A stretch of DNA of 64,000 nucleotides. Source: Tetrastigma voinierianum. Its lineage: Eukaryota; Streptophyta; Magnoliopsida; Vitales; Vitaceae. The stretch is taken from positions 248,001-312,000 of the forward strand of contig JAEQBH010001151.1 in assembly GCA_016808115.1 (NCBI GenBank), read 5' to 3'. Made by a program: the position numbers and the translations under genes. Shown here piece by piece: positions 1-11,499 of this stretch (position 1 is the stretch's first letter; every line of letters begins with the position of its first letter). A model generated the notes under the pieces. That model did no database searches. It was not told where the DNA came from and saw only the letters and a program-made list of their open reading frames with translations.

Positions 1-1085
1 ATCCTACGATGTCAGTTTATGAAGCTTGTGTCGGGACTAAACTCTCAGCTACGCTATAGGAGCTCGAGGTAATCGTTTAACTCCTTCGGTCTTAGTAATG
101 CGGATCTTGATTACTAATAGACTTGACAACCATGGTGACCGGATTCATTTTATAAGTGGTGTGAATTAGTATTTCGATTTATTCGTTATTTTAAGAAGGT
201 TTATGTCTTGTTCCTTTCGATATCGAATCCTAGGTCTTAACCCATAACCTTAGTATTTACCCTTTTTTTCCTATCGCATTTCATCATGCATATAATTTCT
301 GCTGACTATCGCGCGATTCCGATTTCAAATGGTAGTTAAATCTAATCACGGTATCTCTGAAATAACCACGGCCCGAGACACTAATCATACACATAACTTT
401 CGGTGTATCTGCCGATCAATTTAGCATTTAAAATATTATTTTCAACAAAATTTTATTTCAAAAATTTTATTCCAAAAATTTTATTTTTCGAAGAATTTAT
501 CAAATTTATTTGATTTAATAAAATTTTTTTCGAAAATTTATTTTACTTATTTTCTTGTTCCGTACACATTATCAAACTCCTAAGGTTCGACATGCCTATG
601 TCTTTATCTACCTATAATACCACTTAAACAATTCACATCACACGAATGACATGTCATGCGCTTTGACACATATCTGATATTATTGATCCATGATCACACC
701 TGGCTTACACATGTCGTGTCTAGTTTTTTGTTAAGGTCTTGCTCTAGGTAATCTCATACTATACTTATCATTGAACCACCTTATAGTGGTGATGTTCTTA
801 CATTTCAAAGACTATGGCAAGCTTGATTTCCTCGATCCACAGGTTCCCACATACTAAGTTCCACGTTCTAAGGGCTCGTGGCTCGACCCAGAAGTCCCTC
901 GAGAGCCACAGGTAATCATTATGTTTAGCTTATGACACTAAGCTGTTGTTATAAACCTAAGCTACGATGCAGTGGCGGTATCAGTTTCAACGCGAATTAA
1001 TCCCCAACCGGGCAACTACGCTCTGACTACATATCACAGGCTGCATGCCCGGCACTTCTGGTGTCTGTCATGCTACGATCTGGCA
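1..1085. other. Unclassified AT-rich repeat-like DNA
   Basis: No coding region is recognisable. The stretch is AT-rich, with homopolymer-like runs of aaaatttta at about 440-545, and ends in a GC-richer patch. Position beside LTR-derived repeats suggests old retroelement sequence, but I found no match inside the window that proves it. Confidence 0.3.
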
Positions 1086-3375
1086 TTTGTGGCCCCACGA
1101 AAGCGGGGTCGGGTTGTTTCCGTCGGCAGCGGAATACAAGTGGAGGTCGGGTTGCAGACGCCACTTTAGAAAATCGATGAGTCTCGCTTTGTGCGGGAGA
1201 TCTACCTAATTAAAATCTGCGTGAGCACATACGAACAATCCCGGTATATACAATATATCAATCTGACCATGGGCCCATAACTATACTCATTAAAACACAT
1301 ATCCTGACTATTCTCCGATTATCTCCCGATAATTGCATGGTTGATTACACTTTTGTTTTTTTTATCTGGCAATATATTAAAATCTCTGATTACAATCGTG
1401 TTTTGTCAGAAAAGAACCGTCAATACTGGCCAGGCTTCTTCAAATCAACCTCGAAATGTTTGTCTCCTCAGCGCTCCTTGTGCCTGAAATAAAGGGGTCC
1501 ACGACGGGGTGGTACAGGCACCGATGGGAGAATCATGCAAGTGGAACACTCGCGCTTCGTCTTGGTCTGATGCTCAGTAAACACACACTCAGTAAATACA
1601 TGATCCTACTTGAATGTCTACATGATCATGCAGTAATAAAGTCATCGCTAGGCTGTTTCGCCTTCTTAATGTGTATGAAAAATGTGTTTTCAAAACAAAA
1701 CTTTGTTCTTGAAAATATACTAGAAATATTCGGTTAAATATGGGACTACCCTCAGAAATTGAATTGGTTGTTGAGCTTCCGGCTGTCATGGTCCTCATCA
1801 AAGTGATACATTGGCCCATCTCGACGATTCTCGGGAATATAAATCTTTGAAATTCGCACCATGCCATATCAGGTTTTTATAAAATACCTTGTCATGTAAC
1901 ACTTTTTGCTTCTGGGGTTACCCGGTCTTATGAAATGCGTTATCTAGTTTTGAAAGCGAATTTACACTTAATATGACAATATGCATATTTTCAATCAATA
2001 CAATTACACTCGTAATTTAACACATCACTCATCTTGATGTAGGTAGGCAGGCAACTCGTAATCATTTCCAATGGCTTATAACACAATTTAATTCCATGTA
2101 ATTGTGTCGTTGAACTAACACATTAAAATAATGTCTTAACTTTATCTAGTTCCACACATATGAAACGTTCGTTTCATACCATTTCAAGCACACAACGCTT
2201 GGACAATTCCTATCCATTTCACCTGGCTTGGGGCCCTTTTACAGTCCCAAAAGCAGGAGCAGTGGGTTTGTCACGAGCCACACTTCTATCGGTTCCTCTT
2301 GATGGAGCCGTTTTTCATCCCGATTAGGTCTCTAATCGCAAGCATAATTTATTCGATAAATTATCACAAAACACCGGTCGGTCCCAAGCGAGGGAAGTGG
2401 GGCTGTCCCGCGAAGCGACCTCATCTACATCAGTTCGATTTTTTGAAAGCCTTAGGTTGCCGTATTAGGTCTCATGCATACAAACATAAATTTAATACAC
2501 AATTCTAACACGACAGCCCACAACGGTTCACAATTTGTCATGGAGCGTAGTCTCAAAAGTCTAGTCGGTCCGTGTTTTGGGGCCAGATCCTCTGACCCAT
2601 TCAGGCCTTTTTGTCTAATCATGATTTAAAGCCAAAGTGCGGAATTAAAGACACTACACAGCCCACAATTTAAGGCGTCTCGGATGGTGGGAAAAATCAA
2701 GAAATTCTAACGGTCGGTCCAGTGTTTTGGGGCCGTCCAGTACAACCTCGCGGCGCAAGCCAAGTAGAAGCATTGGAAGCAGCTAAAAATGGGAATAGTA
2801 GCAGTAGGAGAAAATCCTACCTCTTGGGTTGTCAAAAACTTCATGAGCCGAGGTCATGGCGTAGCTGCTCACGCGTAGAGCGTTTCCATGCTTTGCTCAG
2901 AAATGGGCGACGGTCGGATCTCGCGACCTACAGAGAGAAGCCCCGCATTTCCTATACAGAATACTCAAATTTGGAGCTCGCTGCATCAAAAAATGGCCTC
3001 CACGTTTTGCTTTGACACAATTGAAGAGAGATGAATGACTATTATTTATTTTGTCTTCTAGTCGACTAAATCAGGTCAGCAATTCTGCAATTTTGTCCTC
3101 TCTTTCTCGGTTGATATTCGACACTATCTCGGTTGTGTTTCGTCGTTCTCTTTCATCTACTTATGGTGCCTTGAGAGTCGTGCTTTCTATGTGCCTTCGT
3201 CGCATCGAAAATCGATTTCTGGCCTTGACGGCGATGCGCCAGCGTCTTGACTCGGACTATCCTCAGAAATTCTGAAATTTTGCGTCTTAGCTAAGATTTT
3301 GAGACGATTCAACGATGCAATCAGTTTAAATCATCCAGAGATCTGAAGAATTAATTCTGGTGTAGTAATTAAATT
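1086..3375 (+). repeat. LTR-like repeat, unit 1 of a diverged tandem pair (E family)
   Basis: This block and the next align in order. 'tctcgctttgtgcggg' at about 1182 matches 'tctcgctttgtcgcgg' at 3432; 'cattcaggcc' at 2602 matches 4436; the segment at 2760-2900 matches 4590-4720; and 3310-3370 matches 5125-5200. The start (about 1090, gtggcccc... then ggtcgggttg...gcggaatac) resembles the reverse complement of the end of solo LTR E (55640-55754). I read it as an old LTR of the same family in the opposite strand sense to E's plus-strand listing. No coding potential is seen; short open frames here are not conserved between the two units. Boundaries are approximate. Confidence 0.5.
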
Positions 3376-5225
3376 TTATATCAAGTGCGATTTGCCCTTA
3401 TTCGAGAAGTGGAATTTCTCTGGTCTTCTAGTCTCGCTTTGTCGCGGGGAGCTCTGAATCTGATCTGCGTATAAGCGTGTAAACGGATGATATATCGTGC
3501 ATGGAGTAAAACGTGGCTTGGCATGTAATCTTCGTAACAATATGTGTAAAAAGCATCTGGCTATAATAAATAGTTAAGTTAATAATTCTTATCTGTATAT
3601 ATCAAGTAGAGAATTCTAATACATGTATAAAATATAATCTTAATATTCTGCATTTGATCTGGATAATATAATCTTTTTTCGCACGCTCCTGTGCACATAA
3701 AATAATATCCTCGACGAAGTGAGCTAATGCTGATGGTGGAATCATACTAAGTGGGCTCTCTACACCTAAGTGCGGTCACGATGTTCCAAAATAAACACAT
3801 TTAAGCGAATCACGTGATCCTGCTTGGATAATACAGCTAAATGCGTCACAAATGCAGAGTCCTCACAGAGCTCCCTCACGCTCGCTAAGTACTCCGTGTA
3901 GAAATTATTATTTTGTTTGTTTGTGGATAACCCTCAGTGTGTATATATCCCGATCGGTAGTCTCCAGAGCGATTGATATTGTTGTGGACTACCTCGATGT
4001 ATATCAGTTGGGTGCGTCTCGATGATTGATATTTTAGTTTGGGCCCTATACTCGATAATTAACATTTTAGACAAGCCGCCGAACCATTTCTACAAAGACT
4101 CATGCAAATGCAACACATCTATAGTCTAGGGTGTTATTTGCATATGAAATGCATGTATGCAGTCAAATACGGTCCCAATTAGCATGTAAATATATAACGT
4201 AAATATATTTACAAAACATTCGTCGCCTGATCATTATCGTATAAATTCTCGTTTATCTATGAATTAGCTCACTTGGGCTAATGATCAAGCAGGCGGTGAC
4301 TTGAATCATTTCGATCAATAACGTTTTGTATGAAATATATTTTGAAGAATATTTGTTTGAGGAATAGTGAAACCCTCGAGTTACTATTCTGAAAAATCCT
4401 AAATGTCGGTTCACTTAGTGAGCAGCATTTCAAGCCATTCAGGCCTCATCGAACCCGATACATGATTTAATTGAAATTTCAAGATTTAACAACCCCGAAT
4501 GTCGGTAGTAGCGATCCGCAGTACGCTCCATTTCCCTGGTGTTAAAAATTTTATCAATTCGGTCCGAGTTTGGGAATGGAATTAACGGCCCTGCGGCCTC
4601 ATTTGACTCAAACATCGACAAAGTACTTAAGAGGAATAAAACCAGTAGGGAGAAGCATATCTCGAGGAGTTTGTCAAAACTTCCTCAGGTCGATGTCACG
4701 CGCGTGGCTGGCTGCAATAGGCGAACTCCTTCTTGTCTCTCTGAAAACACTTGACGGTCGGATCAGCATAATATTTTAGAAATTAGGGTAATCTCTCTCT
4801 AAAGCCTCCATTTACGTTCTGCTGGCCTCTTGGTTTTGATTCAGTTTTCTTGTGTGAGGAGATAAACACTTAGTCGTATTTTATTAACTACAGCTTGGAA
4901 ACTGATTAATTAATACAGTTCTCTCCTCTTTTACGGTTTTGACGTCGGTACTATCTCGGTAAATCCATTTTCGTCTTTTCTCCTGCTGCATTGCATATGG
5001 CGCGTAGTGCGTGTTATGTCAATGACTTCGTTCGTCGAAATCGTTTCACGGCGCTCAGCGATCTTATCGAAAAGCGATGTCAAGCTTTCCGTATCTGAGT
5101 CGACGAAATTTCGTCTTGGTAGATTTCGGATGATTCAAGCGGTGAAATAGTTTAATCGTGAGATATAGAATAAATTTGATTTTAACGAAATTCTGATTTT
5201 GTAGCAGAAATTCACGATTTCATAG
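3376..5225 (+). repeat. LTR-like repeat, unit 2 of the tandem pair (E family)
   Basis: Second, shorter copy. Its last 150 bases (about 5080-5220), read as reverse complement, align with the first 150 bases of solo LTR E (53800-53960): both carry an atcgtgaattt/atcgtaaattc block, then aatttattcta, then a ttcaccg block, then a gaaatct block. This links the pair to E. Unit 2 is about 400 bases shorter than unit 1, mainly through loss of sequence equivalent to 2200-2600. No target duplication was identified. Confidence 0.5.
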
Positions 5226-5790
5226 TTTTAGAAATTGGAATTTACCGGTCTTCTGAGGGCAGGTCGAATGGGGTTGATAATTGCAATTAATCCTGACTTG
5301 GGAGCGAGTGGCAGTGGAAGTAGTAGTATTGACAATGTTGCCAAGATTAGTCATGGAGACAGAGAATTGGCTGAAGAATATCTGGGGCTGGGACCCCAAC
5401 ACTGACACATAGGGAGCCGTTCTGGGATCGTAATACAACTCCTCGTCAGTTCTTAACAATCCCATATTGTTTCCAAGGTTGGTATAATACTGGGAATCCA
5501 AAACCCTCCGGGTCTTCACGTCCAAGTTCACTTATGACCTATCAGGAATCTTGAATTGCCATGCTCTCTCGTCAAGTTGCTCAGTAATATTTGCATCCAG
5601 GTGGGTTGGGTCCACTCCTCCGCCAAGCCTTGATAGGACAGGCCCGCATGTGCTCCTCCCAATGGCGGAAGGGAGGGGATACCCGAACAACGCAATCGTG
5701 GACGTGCAAGCGAATGATGCTAGGGGCTTGTGTTCATGTAGTGGTTGTTGGATAGGGAAATCAATACTTCTGTTGCTGCTGTTGTTGATG
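5226..5790 (-). pseudogene. Class III (secretory plant) peroxidase, C-terminal pseudogene fragment
   Basis: Class III peroxidases are secreted haem enzymes that use hydrogen peroxide to oxidise phenolics, for example in lignin and wall cross-linking. Reading leftwards, the frame shows IGRSTCGPVLSRL (after the proximal-histidine site), GVDPT, LDAN.TEQL, an in-frame TAA at 5532-5534, then VNLDVKT.RVLDSQYYTNL, GLLRTDEELYYDPRT, FFSQFSVSMTNLG and RINC, the usual order of the family's last exon. The proximal haem histidine of the AHTIG motif is not visible: 'PSAIG' stands in its place. Upstream, LASFA at about 5712 may continue the family's helix, and a hydrophobic N-terminal-like frame at 5810-5920 is of uncertain relation. 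The first half of the protein, including the distal histidine, is absent. It lies on the same strand as the laccase. Confident as a peroxidase relic; not a working gene as read. Confidence 0.85.
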
Positions 5791-8135
5791 ATAATGATTT
5801 AGAACCCTCGGTTGTCCTCGTTTCGTTCCGTATGCACACATTGGTTACCAACAACAACTCCATTAATAGAATTACTATTACCATTGACCTACCCTTCTCC
5901 ATTTTCGTTTTCATTGCCAATGTTTATGTGTATGCTTGCTGCTTTTCTCCACGTACCAAAAGTACTAGGCTCGTTTCTGATTACGTACCTGCTTCTTGTT
6001 CTTTTTTTTGAACCGGAAAGAAAAAAAAGAGCCAAGTACGTACCCGCTTCTTGTTCGAGGACCGGTTTTCTATTTTTTTGTGATTTCTTGGTCATCTATT
6101 TTGTATTTATATAGATGATGATATGGGATAAAGTCAGAGGCAAATATTATACATAATATTGATCCACGCATGTATATGAGTACTCTGTAAAGTACGTGGC
6201 CACCACTTTCAAGTGACTTGCCAACATGTACTTGAAAAATGAACTGTCCGTGCGTGGAATTTCATAGCTAGCCGGCTGGCAAATATTTTCATGTCTTATT
6301 TTCTGTCATATATAATCGATTCCATCTATTGAGTTGGTGAAAATAATGTGGTATATTAAGCCATGTTACTTCCTAACTGGTGACGTCTTTCCAGAAAATA
6401 ATGAGGGGGTGGGATATGCGAATTTAATTGTTTGATTAATTACCACAGATAATAATAAGACCTATGCGAATTTAATTGTTTGATTTATAAATTTCTCGCT
6501 ACGATCATTGTCGGACTTTTTTGGGTTCTTTTGAAGGCCCATTAAACCATCTATTAGTAGATAAATAGAGTGAAATTAATGTCGGTGTTTTAAAATAATT
6601 GATAAATATCTTAAATAATTAGGCCATATCTTATAGTGATATATAGAGATATTTCAATTTTTCTTTAAGAGGGCCATTTAATTTCCTGGTTTTTGTTTGA
6701 CCAAATAGTGGCTCAAAATTTCCAGCAATGAAGATCCTAACAATTATAAGATTAAGGTATTTATTTCAAACATTTATCTGGATCATGAAATGAAAACTAA
6801 ATGTACGAAAGCTTAATCATTCTTTTGCAATATATTCCAACATATTTAAAGCTCGAAATGTCAATTAGTTTATGAAAGCATACACGAGTAACCAAATTGC
6901 TATCAAAGGAAATTTTCGAATTTTTCTTATTAAGATGATGTGTAATATTGTTGACGAGAATCTTTTATTGGTTTATGTCTTCAGATCAATGGTTGTGAAC
7001 CTTTGACTTTAGTTATTTGTAAACATATATTGACAATGTTAGTTTCTTTTCAGGTACTTAAGATTATATATTAGCTAAAGTTTATTAATTCTTGCAATAA
7101 TGTAGTATCCTTTTCGGATATTAGTATGATCAGTATCATTATAAGAAAATCACTGAGTAATTAGAGAACCAATAAAATTTGAGTTATGATTTATTTTTAG
7201 TGTAGATTGAAGGGATATTCTTTTTTTTTTGTTACTATTGTAGAACAAAAATTTTATTACCAATGATATGTCGCCGTTAATGATATTAAATTATCAATAA
7301 TCAATAAAAGAAATAGATGTATTTCAATAAATATTATTTTAAGTTGTCAAAAGCTTCCATCACGAGTCTGGGACGTTCGCATCCAGCACATATATAAAGG
7401 GAGGATAATAAAGTATGTAGCTTACTGGTCACCTAATTATATTTTAAGTTGACGCTAGATCTATATGTATTTAACAATCTACCTTTAAGTTGTTCACAGT
7501 TTTTATTTTAAGATTCTTGTGGGGTGAGTTATCCACAATATGTACCAGTCCCTTCATGATTTAATATGATAAGCGAAGAATTCTTCCATTACAACCCAAA
7601 AAAAAAAAAATTCTTTGTTTTCATTTATTGAGGTTTTCAATTCCCGTATAAACTTGCTTTGTCTACTCGAGTGTGGTATTTTTGTTTTCGAGCTAACAAA
7701 TAATTATTAAATAATTTAACAAGACATTGGTTTTATACATATCTTTGTTTAATTTGATGATGCCAACTCTTCTCAGTTCCCAGAAAATCTAATTTGACTT
7801 ATCTCAATTTCAGCTCCAGAACTTATAAACTATTAGACTTCATTAGTAAGCTGAATAACTCGGTTGCATCAATTTTTTCCAACAGAATGTCATTCATTTT
7901 GCTGAGTCGGTGACTTTTTCAGAAATCTGTGTCAAAAATTAAAGAAAAGAAGAAACATAAAGAACTTGCACATATCTGGTCTGAAATCATCACTCGACTT
8001 AAGTAGTTTTGATTATTGAATCATAGAGATTACATCGTACAATTATTGGCGTAGAGTTTTTTATAGCAACAATAATAAGATAGCGAGTAATGATTTAAAT
8101 GTTATAGCATAAGGCTGCTAAGGTTGAAGTTGAGA
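5791..8135. other. AT-rich intergenic spacer with short direct repeats
   Basis: No gene is supported between the peroxidase and laccase relics. Two short direct repeats are visible: a 19-bp near-identical pair (acgtaccYgcttcttgttc) at 5983-6001 and 6038-6056, and an exact 23-bp pair beginning tatgcgaatttaattg at 6415-6437 and 6463-6485. The rest is low-complexity AT-rich DNA. Confidence 0.6.
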
Positions 8136-8269
8136 CTAGGAGGAAGTAGGCAAACCCGGGGGCAGAGGGAGAATACTTGTACGATTGCTATTCCCATTCC
8201 TTTCGATTAGAACGGTTTCCATTCCCCAACTTGCGTGTTTATCAACGTGACAAGGGATGAACCATACCC
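8136..8269 (-). pseudogene. Laccase-type multicopper oxidase, last exon
   Basis: Laccases are secreted four-copper oxidases that oxidise monolignols and other phenolics in the cell wall. This exon begins after a clean acceptor (tttctgcag, ending at 8270) and reads GVWFIPCHVDKHASWGM... to a TAG at 8136-8138, with the NG, SILP and LP signature that ends plant laccases. It supplies the type 1/type 3 copper motif HCHxxxHxxxxM, but the first histidine is proline here (PCH), one base from a His codon. The exon phase (one base taken from the previous exon) matches the donor at 36633, 28.4 kb away. Family assignment is firm; the lost ligand and lesions upstream argue for a pseudogene. Confidence 0.88.
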
Positions 8270-8357
8270 CTGCAGAAACAACATTTTTCCATCCATTATT
8301 TAGCCAACTAGATCATTAATTAATCCATTTCATGTGTATAAATTGGTTGTTGGAAAA

Positions 8358-9050
8358 TGATGATGCCTAAAAACATAAGTATGGGCGAAGCCTTGACCAG
8401 TGACAAGCCACAATCACAGGCTTAAGGTGGGCTTAGGGGCTTGGGAAGTGGAGCCCGTGAGCTGGCCCATGGCCAGCATCCGTCACTTCTGGCGCGAGCC
8501 ACAGTTGGGAACTAAGCCGAGTCGGAGTCGGATAAATAGGTAACATGGATGGTCCACTATCCACCAAACAAGACATATAAAAGGGAATTATCCAGTCTCC
8601 ATGATCTGCTCTCCACTCATTGAGGGAGGAAGGATCTCTCACGATCCTGGCTCACAATTATCTTTAATATTCGATTGTGATAAAAGAAGAGGATTCCTAC
8701 CTAATTGGGAAACAACCATATCGTTGCCTAACAAGGAAGGTTATCGTGATCTCCCATTATAAATAATGGGAAACTCCACCGAAGAGAAAAGAGAGGAAAA
8801 ATAAAAGAAAGCAAGCCACAACGAGACTAATATCTGTTTTTTACTCGCTGAAGAAGCGGCTTAACCATCGGAGGGTGGCGGCCACACCCACGGACCACCC
8901 TTCTTGTATGCGGGTTGCAAGTCATGCGGGCCGACGGATCGACTCGGAGGTTCGGCTCCTGTGCGGGTTGTGGAGTCGTGCGGGCCAGACGGATCGACTC
9001 GGAGGTTTCAATAGGCTCGAGGCCCTCTGGAGTCGAAAAAGCATCATCGG
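8358..9050 (+). repeat. Element A 5' LTR
   Basis: About 693 bases, aligned along its length with 31206-31755 plus 36149-36260. It carries a TATA-like element in the hairpin at 8753-8770. Its end is placed by comparison of the cgaaaaagca block with the ends of the other Tat LTRs in this window. Confidence 0.8.
8753..8770 (+). promoter_or_regulatory. TATA-type promoter within a perfect inverted repeat (A LTR)
   Basis: cccattat-aa-ataatggg is an exact 8-bp inverted repeat whose centre is tataaata. Element B has ctataaatag at the same place (37419) without the palindrome, and A's own 3' LTR has a mutated version (about 31621). Likely the LTR core promoter. Confidence 0.5.
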
Positions 9051-9052
9051 TT

Positions 9053-9067
9053 TGGCGCGGGTCGTGG
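9053..9067 (+). other. Probable primer-binding site of element A
   Basis: tggcgcgggtcgtgg follows the LTR end by two bases and begins TGG, as expected for pairing with a tRNA 3' CCA. The particular tRNA is not assigned. Confidence 0.4.
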
Positions 9068-9110
9068 AACGGCGGGTTCAACTACAAATAAACTGATTTC
9101 TCGGTGACTG

Positions 9111-10620
9111 ATGGTATCGACTCGAAACATGAGCGAGTCACGCATGACCCAGGAATGCAGGGCCAGCCAGGCGATGTTGACAGACGGCCGGGAGGCGCTC
9201 TCCCGAAACTCTTCACTTGCCAGTGCCTTGGCGAGATGGAGGCACTCTGTCGTCGATGTCGCTAAGGGAGTTGGCGGAACTCGCGAAGACGGAGTGCAGC
9301 CGGGAGCGCAACGAGGCGCGTGAAGGCCGCAATACCATTCCCACGGGAGGAGCAATAACACCTCGGCCCCAGAGGCGTTAATGGATGAGGAAAAAATAGC
9401 GGACCGGGGCGCGAGTCCTGCATGCCCGCGGAGATGGTGCATGATGAGGGGATGCACAGCGGGAGCGATGGGGTGATGAGCGACCCCTTATTAACGGGGA
9501 AAGGGAACATTCTTGGGGCTGCGGTTCCGGGACGTCAGCGAAGCTCGGCCACACATGAAGGAGGCTGTAAGGTCGGCTTTAATCTCCGTGGATGCTGCGA
9601 GTACGTGAATGGAATCCTGTTCCGCAGTAGAATTACTACACCTTCCCTCTTACGAAAATTTAAGATCTGCAAATCAAGGCTTTTGTGGAGACCAGAAAGA
9701 ATCCGTAGACCACCTCAGCACCTCGAGACTGGATGAAGTTGCACGAGATACGAGGACCCTGGTGCGTGTAGAGCCTTTCTTGAAATCCACGGCCCCAAGG
9801 CTCGGCACCATTGCCCCTTGTTCGACGAGGCTCCGCCCGACCACCAAATCTCCTTCTTGAGAGCTCCGTCGCTTTTCGTATTCCACTTCATGTCGGGCCG
9901 GTTGTCTGGAGGCCAGGAGCTACCACTGCGACCATAAGCGAGGCCAACGGGAGATCGAGGTCCTGCGTCAAGGTTCGACTGAGGTCATTAAGGTAGACAT
10001 CCCAGGATGAAATTTGCCATCATAGCCTTTGCTCCTTTAATTTGAGCATATAGTCGGGCACGATGTTCTCCGTTTGAAGAACCCTCCAATGAGCATGGTA
10101 GGGTGCAGCTAAAGCGGAAAAAATACATCGCTGACGAGGAGGCCCTTATATCTAGCGGGGAAGCTCTTAGCGCAAGGAGAAAACGAGGCCCCAGAAAAGC
10201 GGGATAGAAGCCCAAGATGAAAAAATGAGGCAGTCTCCATGGAGGAACAAAAAACGGAGATGATCTCGAAGAGGGTAGCGTCCCGGGGACCGCTTGGGTC
10301 CACCGACTGGCTGCGTTAGTGGTACCCACCTCGTTGAGTTCACCTAGCGGCCTTGGTATCTCGAGTCTATCACGGTCTGACATGAGAAGTTTTAAGGTGG
10401 GCGGAGTCTTGGATGAAGGCGAGCCGTGAGACATAACCAATCTTGCGAGTTCCACAGAGATCAAGGGCATCGAACGAATGACTGTATTCAGTTGAAGAAG
10501 GAAATCGAATTCCTAATTCAATGTGGACATCTCGGCGATTCACATTGGCTCGAGAAGATCAGACAGGCACCTCGCGCCTCGTCGGTAGCAGGCTCGGCGC
10601 CGGCAGCCCTTGGGAGTGAT
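9111..10620 (+). pseudogene. Element A gag
   Basis: Gag forms the virus-like particle. The start reads MVSTRNMS, the same as element B gag (37711). The central gag domain, clear in B, is badly decayed here. Near 10426-10545 a readable stretch has CEFHRDQGHRTNDCIQLKKEIE, the Cys/His segment typical of Tat gag, aligned with B at 39040-39110. Several stops and shifts lie between. Confident as gag by position, the shared start and the Cys/His segment. Confidence 0.75.
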
Positions 10621-10829
10621 CAATGTAATTTTCGGGGGATTCGCTGGTGGTGGGAATCCGGTTCGACGGGAAGGCTCACCTACCTGACATCGAATCGGGG
10701 AGACAAGCGGAGTACGGTAGTGTCGAAGCTCCCTCGGTTGGATACCATATAACTTCCGGACTCGACGGAAGAAATTTACCAACATCCACTATGATGACCG
10801 TGGTAATAAGGGCATCGTGGCGACAAAGC

Positions 10830-11260
10830 ATTCTAAAGGTCTGATCGACAGAGCTCGGCCAGACATCATCTTCGCATCAGTGTTTGACAAAATGGGCATC
10901 GGAAGGGAGAAGTTGGAACAGGTAAACGCCCACTTACTATGATTCTCCGGAGAGAATTGCTACCCCTAGGGTTGGTACAACTGGTACTCACTTTAGGAGA
11001 CCCCTCATGCCAGGCCACAACGATGATAAAATTCCTCATAGTGGATGCCCATTGACATCTGACATATTCTTGGCGGCCTTCTCTACGATGCGTAAGGGTG
11101 TCCACCCAGCTATCATATGGTTGTCGATTCCTACGAGAATGGAGTAGGAATGGTTCGAGGAGACCCGATGGGTGGCGGGGAGTCTTGCGAAGTCGATGAA
11201 ATAGAAGCGGTTAATGACATCCACATGGATGAGCTCGACATGAGAGATGAATTAAACACT
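10830..11260 (+). pseudogene. Element A aspartic protease region
   Basis: Readable pieces are PDIIFASVFDKMGIGREKLEQV, PLGLVQLVLTLGDPSCQAT and KFLIVDAH, parallel to B at 39410-39760. The catalytic Asp-Ser-Gly part is not readable (cgacagagctcggc before PDII). The spacing to the following reverse transcriptase matches B. Confidence 0.65.
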
Positions 11261-11499
11261 TGACTGTCTTACCCATAAGAGCTAGAACCCGGTCTGACTT
11301 GGCGACCCGACGGAACACCTCGCTACATCGGATCTAAATTGGCTAGAGACATGAAGACCTCCTCATGGCTTCTTGAGCTAAAGTATTGGAATATTGGCTT
11401 AGAACGAGAGGACATGGCGGAGGAATTGACCTAAGCGGTTATCACCTTAGTGAATGTCGATCCCTCGTGAGCCGGTCGAACATAAAGAAGTTTTGCCCT

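Noticed and set aside
5720..5920. Hydrophobic N-terminal frame as signal peptide of the peroxidase
   Set aside because: The first half of the enzyme is missing between it and the C-terminal exon, so a link cannot be shown. Mentioned only as uncertain.
9111..9127. tggtatcgactcgaaac as an initiator-methionine primer site of A
   Set aside because: It lies about 60 bases past the LTR end and is also the start of the gag frame (MVSTRN), repeated at 37711 in B; a coding origin explains it better.
9988..10470. 160-residue minus-strand open frame over A gag
   Set aside because: Lies opposite the gag region and shows no family pattern; treated as chance.
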